Shown here: piece after piece, positions 27,805 through 37,521 of the stretch
Numbering within the stretch: position 1 is the first letter of the stretch
Layout of the letters: the number at the start of each line of letters is the position of its first letter
Assembly: GCF_028689785.1 (NCBI RefSeq)
Contig: NZ_JAQVCN010000009.1
Location: 1 to 64,000, forward strand
Length of the DNA stretch: 64,000 bases
Origin: Zoogloea sp.
GTDB lineage: Bacteria > Pseudomonadota > Gammaproteobacteria > Burkholderiales > Rhodocyclaceae
Reading direction: 5' to 3'
Translations under genes and position numbers: made by a program
Notes under the pieces: generated by a model
Seen by the model: the letters and a program-made list of their open reading frames with translations, nothing else
What the model was told of the DNA's origin: nothing
Databases searched by the model: none

Positions 27805-27838
27805 CGGCGCGGCGCCTTCGGGCGCTCGCGCCGTTTTT
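27805..27838 (+). terminator. Hairpin terminator between rpmF and plsX
   Basis: CGGCGCGGCGCC and GGCGCTCGCGCCG pair over 12 bp with one bulged base and a TTCG loop, followed by five T. It would partly terminate rpmF mRNA and attenuate the downstream fab genes. Confidence 0.8.
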
Positions 27839-27865
27839 ACACATGTCTCAATTTCACTGCGCCGA

Positions 27866-28879
27866 ATGACTGTCACCCTGTCGATTGACTGCATGGGGGG
27901 CGATCATGGCCCCTCGGTGACCGTCCCTGCTGCCCTGCATTTCATGCGGAGCGACCGCGATACCCGGATTGTTCTGGTGGGGCGGTCTGAGGCCATCGAG
28001 CCTCATCTGGGGACGGCCCTGGCCGAGTTCGGCGAGCGTCTGCGCATCCAGCGTGCCTCGGAAGTGGTGGGCATGGATGAGCCGCCCGCGCTGGCCATGC
28101 GCAACAAGAAGGATTCGTCGATGCGGGTCGCGGTGGATCTCGTCAAGTCGGGCGAGTCCCAGGCCGCGGTGTCGGCCGGCAATACGGGGGCGCTGATGGC
28201 GATCTCCCGTTTTGTTCTCAAGACCCTTCCCGGTATCGATCGCCCGGCAATCTGCAGCACCCTGCCCACTCTGCGCGGCCAGACCCACGTCCTCGACCTG
28301 GGAGCCAACGTGGATTGTTCGCCTGAGCATCTGCTGCAGTTCGGCATCATGGGCGCCATGTTGGTGGCCGCTGTCGAGCACAACGAACGTCCGAGCGTGG
28401 GCCTTCTCAATATTGGCGAAGAAGAGATCAAGGGCAACGAAACGGTCAAGCAGGCCGGTGAGTTGCTGCGCAAGAGTGGTCTCAACTTTTACGGCAATGT
28501 CGAAGGCAACGACATTTACAAGGGTACGGTCGATGTAGTTGTCTGTGACGGCTTTGTTGGCAACGTGGCCCTGAAGACGTCTGAAGGTCTTGCCCAGATG
28601 ATGGCAACCTTCCTGCGCGAGCAGTTCTCCCGCAACTGGCTGACCAAGCTGGCCGCGGTCTTCGCCATGTCGGCCCTGAAGGGTTTCAAGCACAAGCTCG
28701 ATTCCCGCCGTTACAACGGTGCGGCACTCCTGGGTTTGCGTGGCGTGGTCGTCAAGAGCCATGGTGCGGCCGATTCGTTTGCCTTCGAGCAGGCTATCTG
28801 GCGGGCCGCCGAGGCCGCCCGCAACCGACTCATCGAGCGCATCAGCGAGCGCATGGAACGCGAAAGGTCTGCCGCATGA
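27866..28879 (+). CDS. plsX: Phosphate acyltransferase PlsX
   Basis: Turns acyl-ACP and phosphate into acyl-phosphate, used by PlsY for phospholipid synthesis. It begins [15 protein letters not shown], contains [12 protein letters not shown] and [17 protein letters not shown], and at 337 residues has the expected length. It overlaps fabH by four bases. Confidence 0.96.
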   Translation: MTVTLSIDCMGGDHGPSVTVPAALHFMRSDRDTRIVLVGRSEAIEPHLGTALAEFGERLRIQRASEVVGMDEPPALAMRNKKDSSMRVAVDLVKSGESQAAVSAGNTGALMAISRFVLKTLPGIDRPAICSTLPTLRGQTHVLDLGANVDCSPEHLLQFGIMGAMLVAAVEHNERPSVGLLNIGEEEIKGNETVKQAGELLRKSGLNFYGNVEGNDIYKGTVDVVVCDGFVGNVALKTSEGLAQMMATFLREQFSRNWLTKLAAVFAMSALKGFKHKLDSRRYNGAALLGLRGVVVKSHGAADSFAFEQAIWRAAEAARNRLIERISERMERERSAA

Positions 28880-29841
28880 TCTATGCACGAGTGGCTGGTA
28901 CGGGGAGCTATCTTCCCGGCAATCCTGTTACCAACGACGATCTGGTTGCCCGCGGAATCGATACCTCCGACGAATGGATCGTCGAGCGTACCGGAATCCG
29001 CTCCCGCTACCTGGCGGCACCCGATGTCACTTCCAGTCAGCTCGCCTATGAAGCCAGCGTGCGAGCCATCGAGGCAGCAGGTTGCCGGCCGGACGACATC
29101 GATCTGATCATCGTCGCCACGTCCACGCCCGATTTCATTTTTCCGAGTACTGCGACCCTGCTTCAGGCGCGTCTGGGTATTACCAACGGCAGCCCTGCCT
29201 TCGACCTTCAGGCCGTGTGCGCGGGCTTCGCCTACGCCATAAGTACGGCCGAGAAGTTCATCCGCTCCGGCGGTACTCGACGGGCGCTGGTGGTGGGGGC
29301 AGAAGTCTTCTCCCGCATTCTCGACTGGAATGATCGTGGCACCTGTGTGCTCTTCGGTGATGGCGCCGGGGCTGTGGTGCTTGAGGCCTCGGATGCTCCC
29401 GGGATTCTCGCCTCGGCGATCCACGCAGATGGTCGCCACAACCCCATCCTTTGCGTGCCAGGGCAGGTCAGCCGTGGCGAAGTCATCGGTGATCCCTTCT
29501 TGCGCATGGATGGGCAGGCCGTTTTCAAGTTCGCGGTCAAGGTGCTGGCGGATGTGGCCCGTGAAGTTCCGGAACTCGGGGGTGTGTCCCTCGATCAGGT
29601 GGATTGGCTGATTCCTCCTCAGGCCAATACCCGCATCATTCAGGCCACCGGCAAGCGTCTCGGTCCCTCCATGGACAAGGTCATCGCCACGGTCTCCCGT
29701 CATGGCAACACCTCGGCAGCGTCCATTCCTCTGGCCCTTGACGAAGCGGTGCGGGATGGTCGCATCCAGCGCGGGCAAAAGGTCATCCTTGAGGGGATCG
29801 GCGGAGGCTTCGCCTGGGGTGCCACGCTCCTGCAGTTCTAA
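28876..29841 (+). CDS. fabH: Beta-ketoacyl-ACP synthase III
   Basis: Starts fatty-acid elongation by condensing acetyl-CoA with malonyl-ACP. The 321 residues show [14 protein letters not shown] near 30, the catalytic cysteine in [14 protein letters not shown], and [18 protein letters not shown] and [18 protein letters not shown] with the catalytic His and Asn. Coupled to plsX by ATGA. Confidence 0.97.
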   Translation: MIYARVAGTGSYLPGNPVTNDDLVARGIDTSDEWIVERTGIRSRYLAAPDVTSSQLAYEASVRAIEAAGCRPDDIDLIIVATSTPDFIFPSTATLLQARLGITNGSPAFDLQAVCAGFAYAISTAEKFIRSGGTRRALVVGAEVFSRILDWNDRGTCVLFGDGAGAVVLEASDAPGILASAIHADGRHNPILCVPGQVSRGEVIGDPFLRMDGQAVFKFAVKVLADVAREVPELGGVSLDQVDWLIPPQANTRIIQATGKRLGPSMDKVIATVSRHGNTSAASIPLALDEAVRDGRIQRGQKVILEGIGGGFAWGATLLQF

Positions 29842-29889
29842 GAAGTTCAATCTGCTTCGCTCAACAAGCCAATTCAAAGGTAGGGAACG

Positions 29890-30825
29890 ATGAATTTTGC
29901 TTTCGTGTTTCCGGGGCAGGGCTCACAGTCGGTCGGCATGATGGCCGCCTACGGTGAGTCTGCCGTGATTCGCCAGGCCTTCACTGAGGCCTCCGATGCC
30001 CTGGGGCAAGACCTCTGGCAAATGGTGGCAGAAGGCCCCGCCGAGGTGCTCGCCCAGACCGTCAATACCCAGCCGCTGATGCTCACCGCTGGTGTCGCCG
30101 TGTATCGCGAGTGGATTGCCCGAGGCGGCGCTGTGCCGGCTCTGGTTGCCGGGCATAGCCTGGGGGAGTACTCCGCTCTGGTGGCTGCTGGAGCTTTGGA
30201 TTTTGCTGAGGCCGTCAAGCTGGTGCGCCTGCGCGCCCAGGCCATGCAGGAGGCCGTGCCGGCTGGCGAGGGGGCCATGGCGGCCCTGTTGGGGCTGGAC
30301 GAGCCAGCTGCTGCTGAAGCCTGTGCCGAGGCGGCACAGGGCGAGGTGGTATCTGCAGCCAATCTCAACAGCCCCGGGCAGATTGTCATTGCGGGTGCGA
30401 AGGCTGCCGTTGAGCGCGCCATTGCAGCGGCCAAGGCTCGGGGCGCCAAGCGCGCCGTGCTGCTGCCGGTGAGCGCCCCCTTCCATTGCGCCCTGATGAA
30501 GCCTGCCGCGGAGCGCCTGGCTCAGCGTCTTGCCGAGATTGAAGTGCGCGTGCCTGGTATTCCGGTGCTCAACAACGTGGATGTGGCGGTGGAGGATCAG
30601 CCCGCTCGCATCAAGGATGCGTTGGTGCGCCAGGCCTATTCGCCAGTGCGCTGGATCGAGACTGTTCAGGCTATCGCTGGTCGTGGCGTCACCCATGTCT
30701 TCGAGTGCGGTCCCGGCAAGGTGCTGGCAGGCATGACCAAGCGCATCGAAGGCAGTTTGCTGGGCGGAGCTATCGCCGATGTGGCCAGCCTGGAAGAAAC
30801 ACTGAAAACCACGGGGGAAGCATGA
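29890..30825 (+). CDS. fabD: Malonyl-CoA:ACP transacylase
   Basis: Loads malonate on ACP. The 311-residue enzyme has FPGQGSQSVGM at the start, the serine nucleophile in VAGHSLGEYSALVAAGAL, and the catalytic histidine in PVSAPFHCALM. GTAGGGA precedes the start. It overlaps fabG by four bases. Confidence 0.97.
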   Translation: MNFAFVFPGQGSQSVGMMAAYGESAVIRQAFTEASDALGQDLWQMVAEGPAEVLAQTVNTQPLMLTAGVAVYREWIARGGAVPALVAGHSLGEYSALVAAGALDFAEAVKLVRLRAQAMQEAVPAGEGAMAALLGLDEPAAAEACAEAAQGEVVSAANLNSPGQIVIAGAKAAVERAIAAAKARGAKRAVLLPVSAPFHCALMKPAAERLAQRLAEIEVRVPGIPVLNNVDVAVEDQPARIKDALVRQAYSPVRWIETVQAIAGRGVTHVFECGPGKVLAGMTKRIEGSLLGGAIADVASLEETLKTTGEA

Positions 30826-31571
30826 GTCAGGTTCTGCAAGGCCAGGTTGCGCTGGTGACCGGCGCGTCCCGCGGTATTGGCCGCGCCATTGCCCTGGAGT
30901 TGGGGCGTCTGGGGGCGACCGTCATCGGTACTGCCACCTCCGAGGCCGGTGCGGCCGACATCCAGGCAGGGCTTGAGGCTGCCGGTGTGGCGGGCCGAGG
31001 CTTGGCGCTGGACGTGACCAGTGCTGAAGCCTGCGAGGCTGCCCTTGGCGAGATCGAGAAGGTTTTCGGTGCAGTGGGGATTCTGGTCAATAACGCTGGC
31101 ATCACCCGCGATAACCTCTCCATGCGCATGAAGGATGCCGAATGGGATGCCGTCATCGATACCAACCTGAAGGCCGTCTTCCGCATGTCCAAGCTGGTGA
31201 TGCGCGGAATGATGAAGGCCCGTGCCGGCCGCATCATCAATATCACTTCGGTGGTGGGGAGCTCGGGTAACGCCGGTCAGGCCAACTACGCAGCGGCCAA
31301 GGCCGGCGTGGCGGGGATGACCCGGGCCCTGGCCCAGGAGCTCGGTAGCCGCAACATCACCGTCAATTGCGTGGCGCCGGGTTTCATCGACACCGACATG
31401 ACCAAGGATCTGCCGGAGGCCCAGCGCAAGGAGCTGGCCAGCAAGATCGCCCTCGGCCGTCTTGGCAAACCCGAAGAGATTGCAGGCGTGGTGGGCTTTC
31501 TGGCCTCTCCTGCTGCAGCCTACGTGACGGGCGCGACCCTGCACGTTAACGGTGGCATGTATATGGCGTAA
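30822..31571 (+). CDS. fabG: 3-oxoacyl-ACP reductase
   Basis: NADPH-dependent reductase of the SDR family (249 residues). The cofactor motif is TGASRGIGRAIA and the catalytic tetrad lies in NVTSVVG-like ITSVVGSSGNAGQANYAAAKAG (Ser, Tyr, Lys). The ATG overlaps the fabD stop, which sets the start. Confidence 0.97.
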   Translation: MSQVLQGQVALVTGASRGIGRAIALELGRLGATVIGTATSEAGAADIQAGLEAAGVAGRGLALDVTSAEACEAALGEIEKVFGAVGILVNNAGITRDNLSMRMKDAEWDAVIDTNLKAVFRMSKLVMRGMMKARAGRIINITSVVGSSGNAGQANYAAAKAGVAGMTRALAQELGSRNITVNCVAPGFIDTDMTKDLPEAQRKELASKIALGRLGKPEEIAGVVGFLASPAAAYVTGATLHVNGGMYMA

Positions 31572-31605
31572 GTCTCGCCGTGCTGGCGGGGGTGCGCGTT
31601 TTTGG

Positions 31606-31611
31606 TAGAAT
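31606..31611 (+). promoter_or_regulatory. Possible -10 element in front of acpP
   Basis: TAGAAT in the context GGTAGAATGC lies in the 87-base fabG-acpP gap, 48 bases before the acpP ATG; no clear -35 is seen. An extra promoter would explain the high acyl carrier protein demand. The same GG(T)TAGAATGC string occurs before lepA. Confidence 0.35.
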
Positions 31612-31658
31612 GCGAGGGTTTTTGAATTCACCCTCCAAACTGGGAAGGAGTTACACAC

Positions 31659-31898
31659 ATGGAAAACATCGAACAGCGCGTCAAGAAGATCGTTGCCGAA
31701 CAACTCGGCGTGAATGAATCCGAAATCAAGAATGAATCCTCCTTCGTGGACGATCTGGGCGCCGACTCCCTCGACACCGTCGAGCTGGTGATGGCCCTTG
31801 AAGAAGAGTTCGAGTGCGAGATCCCCGACGAAGAAGCTGAGAAGATCACCAGCGTCCAGCAAGCGATCGACTACGTCACCGCTCATCTCAAGAAGTAA
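31659..31898 (+). CDS. acpP: Acyl carrier protein
   Basis: A 79-residue acidic four-helix protein carrying the growing fatty acyl chain. The phosphopantetheine attachment serine is Ser37 in [18 protein letters not shown] lies eight bases before the ATG. The holo-synthase acpS is also in this window at 45.8 kb. Confidence 0.98.
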   Translation: MENIEQRVKKIVAEQLGVNESEIKNESSFVDDLGADSLDTVELVMALEEEFECEIPDEEAEKITSVQQAIDYVTAHLKK

Positions 31899-31914
31899 TT
31901 CCCCGGAGCCTGCC

Positions 31915-33150
31915 TTGACCCGTCGCAGAGTCGTCGTCACCGGCCTTGGCGTTGTTTCGCCGGTCGGTAATACCGTGTCTGAAGCTTGGGATGCCATTAC
32001 CAACGGGCGTTCCGGCATCGGTGAGATTACCCGTTTTGATACCTCGTCCTTCCCGGTGAAGATTGCCGGCGAAGTAAAGGGGTTCGATCTTGCGGCTTAT
32101 CTCTCGCCGAAGGAGGCGCGCCGTATGGATGGTTTCATCCACTACGGCCTCGCTGCGGGCATTCAGGCTTTCCGTGATTCCGGAATCGAAGTTACCGAAG
32201 CCAATGCAGAACGGATTGGCGTCAATATTGGTTCGGGCATCGGCGGCCTGCCGATGATCGAGGGGACTCACGACGATTTCCTCGCCGGTGGTCCGCGCAA
32301 GATTTCCCCCTTCTTCATTCCGGGTACGATCATCAACATGATCTCCGGAAACCTGTCGATCATGTTTGGGCTCAAGGGGCCTAACATCGCGGTGGTGACG
32401 GCCTGTACCACGGGTCTGCACGCCATCGGCACCAGTGCCCGGATGATCGAATATGGTGACGCAGACGTGATGGTCTGCGGTGGCGCCGAATCCACGGTCA
32501 CGCCCCTGGCGGTCGGTGGTTTTGCGTCGGCCAAGGCGCTGTCAACCCGGAACGACGACCCCACCACGGCGAGCCGCCCGTGGGACAAGGATCGGGACGG
32601 CTTTGTCCTTGGCGAAGGTGCTGGTGTGCTGGTGCTTGAAGAGTACGAGCACGCGGTAAAGCGTGGTGCCCGCATCTATGCCGAGCTGGCCGGTTTTGGC
32701 ATGAGCGGTGATGCCTATCACATGACGGCCCCGGATACCGATGGTCCGCGGCGGAGCATGGTCAATGCCCTCCGCAATGCTGGCATCAATGGTGATCAGG
32801 TGCAGTACCTCAATGCCCATGGCACCTCCACGCCGCTGGGTGACAAGAATGAGACGGAGGCCATCAAGCTGGCTTTTGGTGCGGACGTGGCTAAATCCCT
32901 GGTGGTGAATTCCACAAAGTCCATGACCGGGCACCTGCTTGGCGGAGCTGGGGGGCTTGAGTCGGTGCTCACGACCCTGGCGGTGTATCACCAGGTGTCT
33001 CCCCCGACCATCAATATTTTCGAACAGGATCCGGAGTGTGATCTGGACTACTGTGCGAATGTGGCCCGCCCGATGAAGATCGATGTGGCCATGAAGAACA
33101 ATTTCGGTTTTGGTGGCACCAACGGTACGCTGGTGTTTCGCAAGATCTGA
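31915..33150 (+). CDS. fabF: Beta-ketoacyl-ACP synthase II
   Basis: Elongation condensing enzyme (411 residues). The start is TTG at 31915 ([17 protein letters not shown] after it), nine bases after a GGAG; no in-frame ATG gives the conserved N-terminus. The catalytic Cys is in [13 protein letters not shown], His residues in [15 protein letters not shown] and [14 protein letters not shown], and the C-terminus has [13 protein letters not shown]. Confidence 0.96.
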   Translation: MTRRRVVVTGLGVVSPVGNTVSEAWDAITNGRSGIGEITRFDTSSFPVKIAGEVKGFDLAAYLSPKEARRMDGFIHYGLAAGIQAFRDSGIEVTEANAERIGVNIGSGIGGLPMIEGTHDDFLAGGPRKISPFFIPGTIINMISGNLSIMFGLKGPNIAVVTACTTGLHAIGTSARMIEYGDADVMVCGGAESTVTPLAVGGFASAKALSTRNDDPTTASRPWDKDRDGFVLGEGAGVLVLEEYEHAVKRGARIYAELAGFGMSGDAYHMTAPDTDGPRRSMVNALRNAGINGDQVQYLNAHGTSTPLGDKNETEAIKLAFGADVAKSLVVNSTKSMTGHLLGGAGGLESVLTTLAVYHQVSPPTINIFEQDPECDLDYCANVARPMKIDVAMKNNFGFGGTNGTLVFRKI

Positions 33151-33180
33151 CCGCCGGGAGAGCACGGGAGGCCGTGCATC

Positions 33181-33612
33181 TTGAACGTCATTGAAGTCAG
33201 GCCGTCACGGCGTCTCGTTCTGTTTTTGGCAGGCGGGCATGCCCTGGCGGCTTTTTCATGTCTGTTCCTGCCGCAAGGGTGGCAGGCTTGGACAGGCCTA
33301 GGCCTTGTCGCCGTGTCTCTGTTCTGTGCGCTTCGTAAGACGCCGGGAGCATCGTCCCTGATCGGGCTGGGGGATGATGGGGGGCTACGGCTTGCCCCAG
33401 GCCTTGTCGCGGATGAGGGGGCCGTCGTGATACGGCCTGCGACGGTGGTGAGCGGTGCTGCAGTGTGGTTGGCCTGGCGCGAAGCTCAGGGTGGGCGCAG
33501 TGGAGTGCTTCTGCTTCTTCGAGATCAGATGACCCCGGGCGAATGGCGCGAGTTTCAAGTCTGGCTGCGTCTTCGGGTTGCCGGGGTGATGAAGGCCCTT
33601 GGCGATTCCTGA
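33181..33612 (+). CDS. YgfX-like small membrane protein
   Basis: A 143-residue protein starting at TTG 33181. Two hydrophobic segments near residues 11-27 and 33-48 (LVLFLAGGHALAAFS and TGLGLVAVSLFCAL) suggest inner-membrane insertion, followed by a soluble tail with LLLLRDQMTPGEWREFQVWL. Length, topology and this motif match the YgfX/CptA family, reported as a toxin of a cytoskeleton-targeting pair, but here it sits between fabF and nadB without an antitoxin SdhE-like gene next to it. Confidence 0.65.
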   Translation: MNVIEVRPSRRLVLFLAGGHALAAFSCLFLPQGWQAWTGLGLVAVSLFCALRKTPGASSLIGLGDDGGLRLAPGLVADEGAVVIRPATVVSGAAVWLAWREAQGGRSGVLLLLRDQMTPGEWREFQVWLRLRVAGVMKALGDS

Positions 33613-33615
33613 GCG

Positions 33616-35202
33616 TCAGCTGCGGATCCGGCCTGGGCGGATTACGGTGTTCCGGGCCTTGGGCTGGGTTTCCGGATAATCCCTGCTGAAGTGCAGGCCG
33701 CGACTTTCCTTGCGTTTCAAGGCGCTGCGAACGATGAGGTCGGCGGTGACAACCAGATTGCGCAGCTCGATCAGATCGTTCGAGATGCGGAAGTGGCTGT
33801 AGAACTCGTCGATTTCCCTGGCCAGCAGGCGGATGCGGTGTTGGGCGCGCTGGAGGCGCTTGTTGGTGCGCACGATCCCCACGTAGTCCCACATGAAGCG
33901 GCGCAATTCATCCCAATTGTGGGAAATCACGATGGCTTCGTCAGCATCCGTCACCCGGCTTTCGTCCCACTGGGGCAGGCTGTCGGCACCGCGGCGGGGG
34001 GTTTTCAGAATGTCGTCGGCTGCAGCCTCGCTGAAGACCAGGCATTCCAGCAGTGAATTGCTGGCCAGCCGATTGGCGCCGTGCAGGCCTGTACAGGCGG
34101 ATTCGCCGACGGCATGCAGGCCTGGTACGTCCGTGCGTGCATGCAGATCTGTCATGATCCCGCCGCAAGAGTAGTGAGCTGCGGGAACGACTGGGATCGG
34201 TTGGCGGGTAATGTCGATACCCAGCTCGGCGCAGCGGGCCAGGATGTTCGGGAAATGGGTTTTCAGGAAATCCGCGGGTTTGTGGCTGATGTCGAGGAAG
34301 ACGCAGTCAAGGCCATGCTTTTTCATCTCGAAGTCGATTGCCCGGGCGACGACGTCCCGAGGGGCCAGTTCTTCCCGGGGGTCGTGCTCCGGCATGAAGC
34401 GTGAACCATCGGGGCGGCGCAGCAGGCCGCCTTCGCCTCGTACGGCTTCGGAAATGAGGAAGGACTTTGCCTGGGGGTGATACAGGCAGGTGGGGTGGAA
34501 CTGGATGAACTCCATGTTCGCTACCCGGCATCCTGCTCGCCAGGCCATGGCAACTCCGTCGCCCGTGGCAGTGTCGGGGTTGGTGGTGTAGAGGTAGACC
34601 TTGCCGGTGCCGCCGGTGGCGAGCACCGTGTGGGGGGCGGCGAAGGTACGGACCTCGTCGCTGGCGATATCCAGCACATAGGCGCCGAGACAGCCGTCGC
34701 CGGGGCGGCCAATCTTGTCGCCGACGATCAGGTCCACCGCGATGTGTTGTTCGAAGATCGAAATGTTCGGGTGGGCCCGGACTTGCTCGGTCAGGGTGGC
34801 TTGCACAGCAGCTCCTGTGGCGTCGGCCACATGGATGACTCGGCGCTGACCGTGGCCGCCTTCCCGGGTGAGGTGGTAGCCGATGGCTGAGCTGGTGTCC
34901 GGGGTGAAAGCGACGCCGTGGTCGATCAGCCAGCGGATGGCCCTGGGGCCATTCTCGACGACGTGGCGGGTGGCCTCGTCGGAGCACAGCCCGGCACCTG
35001 CCGTATGTGTGTCGGCTACATGGGCTTCGGTGCTGTCGGCCGGGTCGAGGACCGCTGCGATGCCTCCCTGGGCCCAGGCGCTGGCGCTGTCTTCCAGGGT
35101 TCGCTTGGTGATGAGGGCTACCTTGAGCTTGTCGGCAAGGCGCAGTGCGAGGGACTGTCCGGCAAGGCCGCTGCCCAGGATGAGGACATCGAAAGCGATC
35201 AC
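33616..35202 (-). CDS. nadB: L-aspartate oxidase
   Basis: Flavoenzyme that makes iminoaspartate for NAD synthesis. From the GTG at 35202 it has 528 residues: FDVLILGSGLAGQSLALRLAD is the FAD-binding start, SASAWAQGGIAAVLDPADS and GAVQATLTEQVRAH-type regions follow, HPTCLYHPQAKSFLISEAVRG binds substrate, and YSCGGIMTDLHARTDVPGL completes it. Upstream frame extension to 35388 is unlike the family. It is convergent with ygfX and divergent from rpoE. Confidence 0.94.
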   Translation of the reverse strand: MIAFDVLILGSGLAGQSLALRLADKLKVALITKRTLEDSASAWAQGGIAAVLDPADSTEAHVADTHTAGAGLCSDEATRHVVENGPRAIRWLIDHGVAFTPDTSSAIGYHLTREGGHGQRRVIHVADATGAAVQATLTEQVRAHPNISIFEQHIAVDLIVGDKIGRPGDGCLGAYVLDIASDEVRTFAAPHTVLATGGTGKVYLYTTNPDTATGDGVAMAWRAGCRVANMEFIQFHPTCLYHPQAKSFLISEAVRGEGGLLRRPDGSRFMPEHDPREELAPRDVVARAIDFEMKKHGLDCVFLDISHKPADFLKTHFPNILARCAELGIDITRQPIPVVPAAHYSCGGIMTDLHARTDVPGLHAVGESACTGLHGANRLASNSLLECLVFSEAAADDILKTPRRGADSLPQWDESRVTDADEAIVISHNWDELRRFMWDYVGIVRTNKRLQRAQHRIRLLAREIDEFYSHFRISNDLIELRNLVVTADLIVRSALKRKESRGLHFSRDYPETQPKARNTVIRPGRIRS

Positions 35203-35293
35203 TTCTGGAGTTGCCGCGAAGGGCGATATTACGGAGGGCCGACTATAGCATGGGCACTCGGCCACGCTGAATGCCGAAGACCTTGCATGTGAC

Positions 35294-35321
35294 TGAACTA
35301 TACGTGCGCCCTGCAGTCTAG
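35294..35321 (+). promoter_or_regulatory. Predicted sigma-E promoter of rpoE
   Basis: TGAACTA (35294-35300) and GTCTAG (35316-35321) are separated by 15 bases, close to the known sigma-E consensus GGAACTT-N15-GTCTAA. It lies 95 bases before the rpoE ATG, which fits autoregulation of the sigma-E operon. A second candidate, TATACT at 35357, has no clear -35. Confidence 0.6.
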
Positions 35322-35415
35322 CGATTACTTCGGCGAGGAATGAGGATGTCTCGCGGTATACTCCGCGGTCGGTGACCGTTCCGGTCACGACAACGAAGGA
35401 TCACGTTCCCCGACC

Positions 35416-36015
35416 ATGAGTGATCGCGAAATTGACCAGTTGCTGGTCGAGCGAGTGCAGCGTGGAGACAAGCAGGCCTTTGGGCTGCTCGTCTCCAAGT
35501 ATCAGCGCAAGCTTGGCCGCCTGCTGTCGAGATTGATCCGGGACCCTGCCGAAGTGGAGGATGTTGCCCAGGAGACGTTCATCAAGGCCTATCGTGCCTT
35601 GCCGGCGTTCCGGGGGGACAGTGCGTTCTACACATGGCTGTACCGGATCGGGATCAACACTGCAAAGAACTACCTTGTGTCCCAAGGGCGTAGAGCTCCT
35701 ACGTCTACGGATTTCGATTCGGAGGAGGCCGAGACCTTCGAGGAGGGCGATCAGCTTCGCGATATCAATACGCCTGAACGGTTGCTGATGACAAAGCAGA
35801 TCGGCGATACGGTGAATGTGGCCATGGAGGCCCTGCCCGAGGAGCTGAGGACTGCGATCGTGTTGCGAGAGATCGAAGGTTTGAGCTACGAAGAGATCGC
35901 CACGATCATGGAGTGCCCGATAGGCACGGTGCGTTCGCGGATCTTCCGCGCACGTGAAGCAATTTCAGAAAAGCTCAAGCCGTTGCTCGATACGGCTCCG
36001 AACAAGAGGTGGTAA
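35416..36015 (+). CDS. rpoE: Envelope-stress sigma factor sigma-E
   Basis: ECF sigma factor of 199 residues. Region 2 contains DVAQETFIKAYRALPAFRGDSAFYTWLYRI and region 4 the LPEELRTAIVLREIEGLSYEEIATIMECPIGTVRSRIFRARE segment. The order rpoE-rseA-rseB-rseC-mucD is the RpoE/AlgU operon, so it should respond to unfolded envelope proteins. It is preceded by a predicted sigma-E promoter. Confidence 0.97.
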   Translation: MSDREIDQLLVERVQRGDKQAFGLLVSKYQRKLGRLLSRLIRDPAEVEDVAQETFIKAYRALPAFRGDSAFYTWLYRIGINTAKNYLVSQGRRAPTSTDFDSEEAETFEEGDQLRDINTPERLLMTKQIGDTVNVAMEALPEELRTAIVLREIEGLSYEEIATIMECPIGTVRSRIFRAREAISEKLKPLLDTAPNKRW

Positions 36016-36019
36016 GACG

Positions 36020-36556
36020 ATGAAAGAGAAAGTTTCTGCCCTGCTGGATGGCGCCCTCGATGAGGCGGCATCTGCCCGCATGCTGGACTCCCTGAAACGG
36101 GATGGTGGCCTGCGTCGGGAATGGGATCACTACAGTCTTATCGGAGATGTCTTGCGGGATGAGCCGGTGATGTCGGCCGATTTCACCAGCCGCCTCATGC
36201 TGCGGCTGGATGATGAGCCGACGGTGTTGGCTCCGGCCCGGGTTGAGCCCCGTCGGGTTGGCTGGGCGCGGCACTTCATGCCGATCGCCGCGTCGGTGAT
36301 GGGGGTCGCTGCCGTTGGTTGGGTGGCCATGACCCTGAATGCGCCTGGTTCGACATCGGCTCCTCTGGCCGCGCTCAAAAAACCGGTTCCTGCCGTTGCG
36401 GTTGCCGATGCCTCGAAGACGGCCCGGCTCGTCGCAGCCGAACCTTCCGAGCGCGAATACCTGATTGCCCATCAGGCAATGGCTCCCTCTGCCGCCATGC
36501 CGGGGGTCGCGCAGTATGTGCGTTCCGTTTCCGATACGCGAATGGCCGGCGAGTGA
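36020..36556 (+). CDS. rseA: Anti-sigma-E factor RseA/MucA
   Basis: A 178-residue single-pass inner-membrane anti-sigma factor. The cytosolic N-terminus MKEKVSALLDGALDEAASARML is the RseA_N fold that holds sigma-E. A membrane helix near residues 95-115 (PIAASVMGVAAVGWVAMTL) is followed by a periplasmic tail of about 60 residues. Four bases after rpoE; its stop overlaps rseB. Confidence 0.92.
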   Translation: MKEKVSALLDGALDEAASARMLDSLKRDGGLRREWDHYSLIGDVLRDEPVMSADFTSRLMLRLDDEPTVLAPARVEPRRVGWARHFMPIAASVMGVAAVGWVAMTLNAPGSTSAPLAALKKPVPAVAVADASKTARLVAAEPSEREYLIAHQAMAPSAAMPGVAQYVRSVSDTRMAGE

Positions 36557-37521
36557 TGAAGCGCTTCCTGTGCTTCTTGGCGCTTGTTTTTGCCGGTTGC
36601 GGATCGGTGTTGGCCCAGGTACCGAACGATCCCTTGAGCTGGCTGGGGCGGATTTCCAGTGCGGCGCACAAACTCAATTACTCGGGTACCTTTACCTATC
36701 AGAGCGGCAAGCACATGGAAACGTCGCGGGTCACCCATCTGGTCGATGCCAACGGCGAATACGAGAAGCTTGAAGCGCTGGATGGCAGCCCGCGGGAGGT
36801 GGTGCGGAACAATGATGAAGTCCAGTGCTTTCTTCCCGAACAGAAGCTGTTGATCGTCGATCAGTTTGGTGCCCGGCGCAGCTTTCCGGCGCGTCTGCCT
36901 CAATCTCCCAGTGCGCTGGCAGAGAACTACCGGATCCGTAAGGGTGAGATCTCGCGAGTGGCCGGAATGGAGAGTCAGCAGATCATTCTCGAGCCCCGGG
37001 ACGATATGCGTTTCGGCCATCATCTGTGGGCCGATGTGGCAACCGGGCTGTTGCTGCGCGCCCGTCTGATGAGTGAGAAGGGTGACAGCATCGAGCAGTT
37101 CGTGTTCACCGAAGTACAGATTGGCGCGCCCTTCGACAAGGAAAAGGTCCGCTCTCGGTTCACCCGTTCTCCAGACTGGAAGGTGGTGAATGCCCGGGGG
37201 AGCGACGTAAAGATCGAGGACATCGGCTGGGTCTTCAAGCACACCATCCCGGGGTTCCGGCAGGTGGTTTCTGTGGCGCGCCAGGCGCGCAAGGAGCGGG
37301 GTGAGGCGTATCACGTGGTGTTCTCCGACGGGCTTGCCGCGATCTCGGTGTTCATTGAGCCCGAATCGGGCAAGGGCCTGGCCCAGAGTGGCCTGAGTGC
37401 GTCCGGCTCCTTCAATATCTTCCGGCGCACCGTCGCCGACCACCGGATCACCGCGCTCGGAGAAGTTCCGGCGCAGGCGCTGGTGCGGATTGCCGATGGC
37501 GTGGAAATGCGGAAGCGGTGA
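36556..37521 (+). CDS. rseB: Periplasmic regulator RseB/MucB
   Basis: Binds RseA and protects it from regulated proteolysis until lipid or lipopolysaccharide signals arrive. The 321-residue precursor has a signal peptide (MKRFLCFLALVFAGCGSVLA) and then the MucB_RseB domains with LNYSGTFTYQSGKHMETSRV at the start. A cysteine at residue 15 could be a lipobox but FAGC is not ideal. Overlaps rseA by one base. Confidence 0.92.
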   Translation: MKRFLCFLALVFAGCGSVLAQVPNDPLSWLGRISSAAHKLNYSGTFTYQSGKHMETSRVTHLVDANGEYEKLEALDGSPREVVRNNDEVQCFLPEQKLLIVDQFGARRSFPARLPQSPSALAENYRIRKGEISRVAGMESQQIILEPRDDMRFGHHLWADVATGLLLRARLMSEKGDSIEQFVFTEVQIGAPFDKEKVRSRFTRSPDWKVVNARGSDVKIEDIGWVFKHTIPGFRQVVSVARQARKERGEAYHVVFSDGLAAISVFIEPESGKGLAQSGLSASGSFNIFRRTVADHRITALGEVPAQALVRIADGVEMRKR

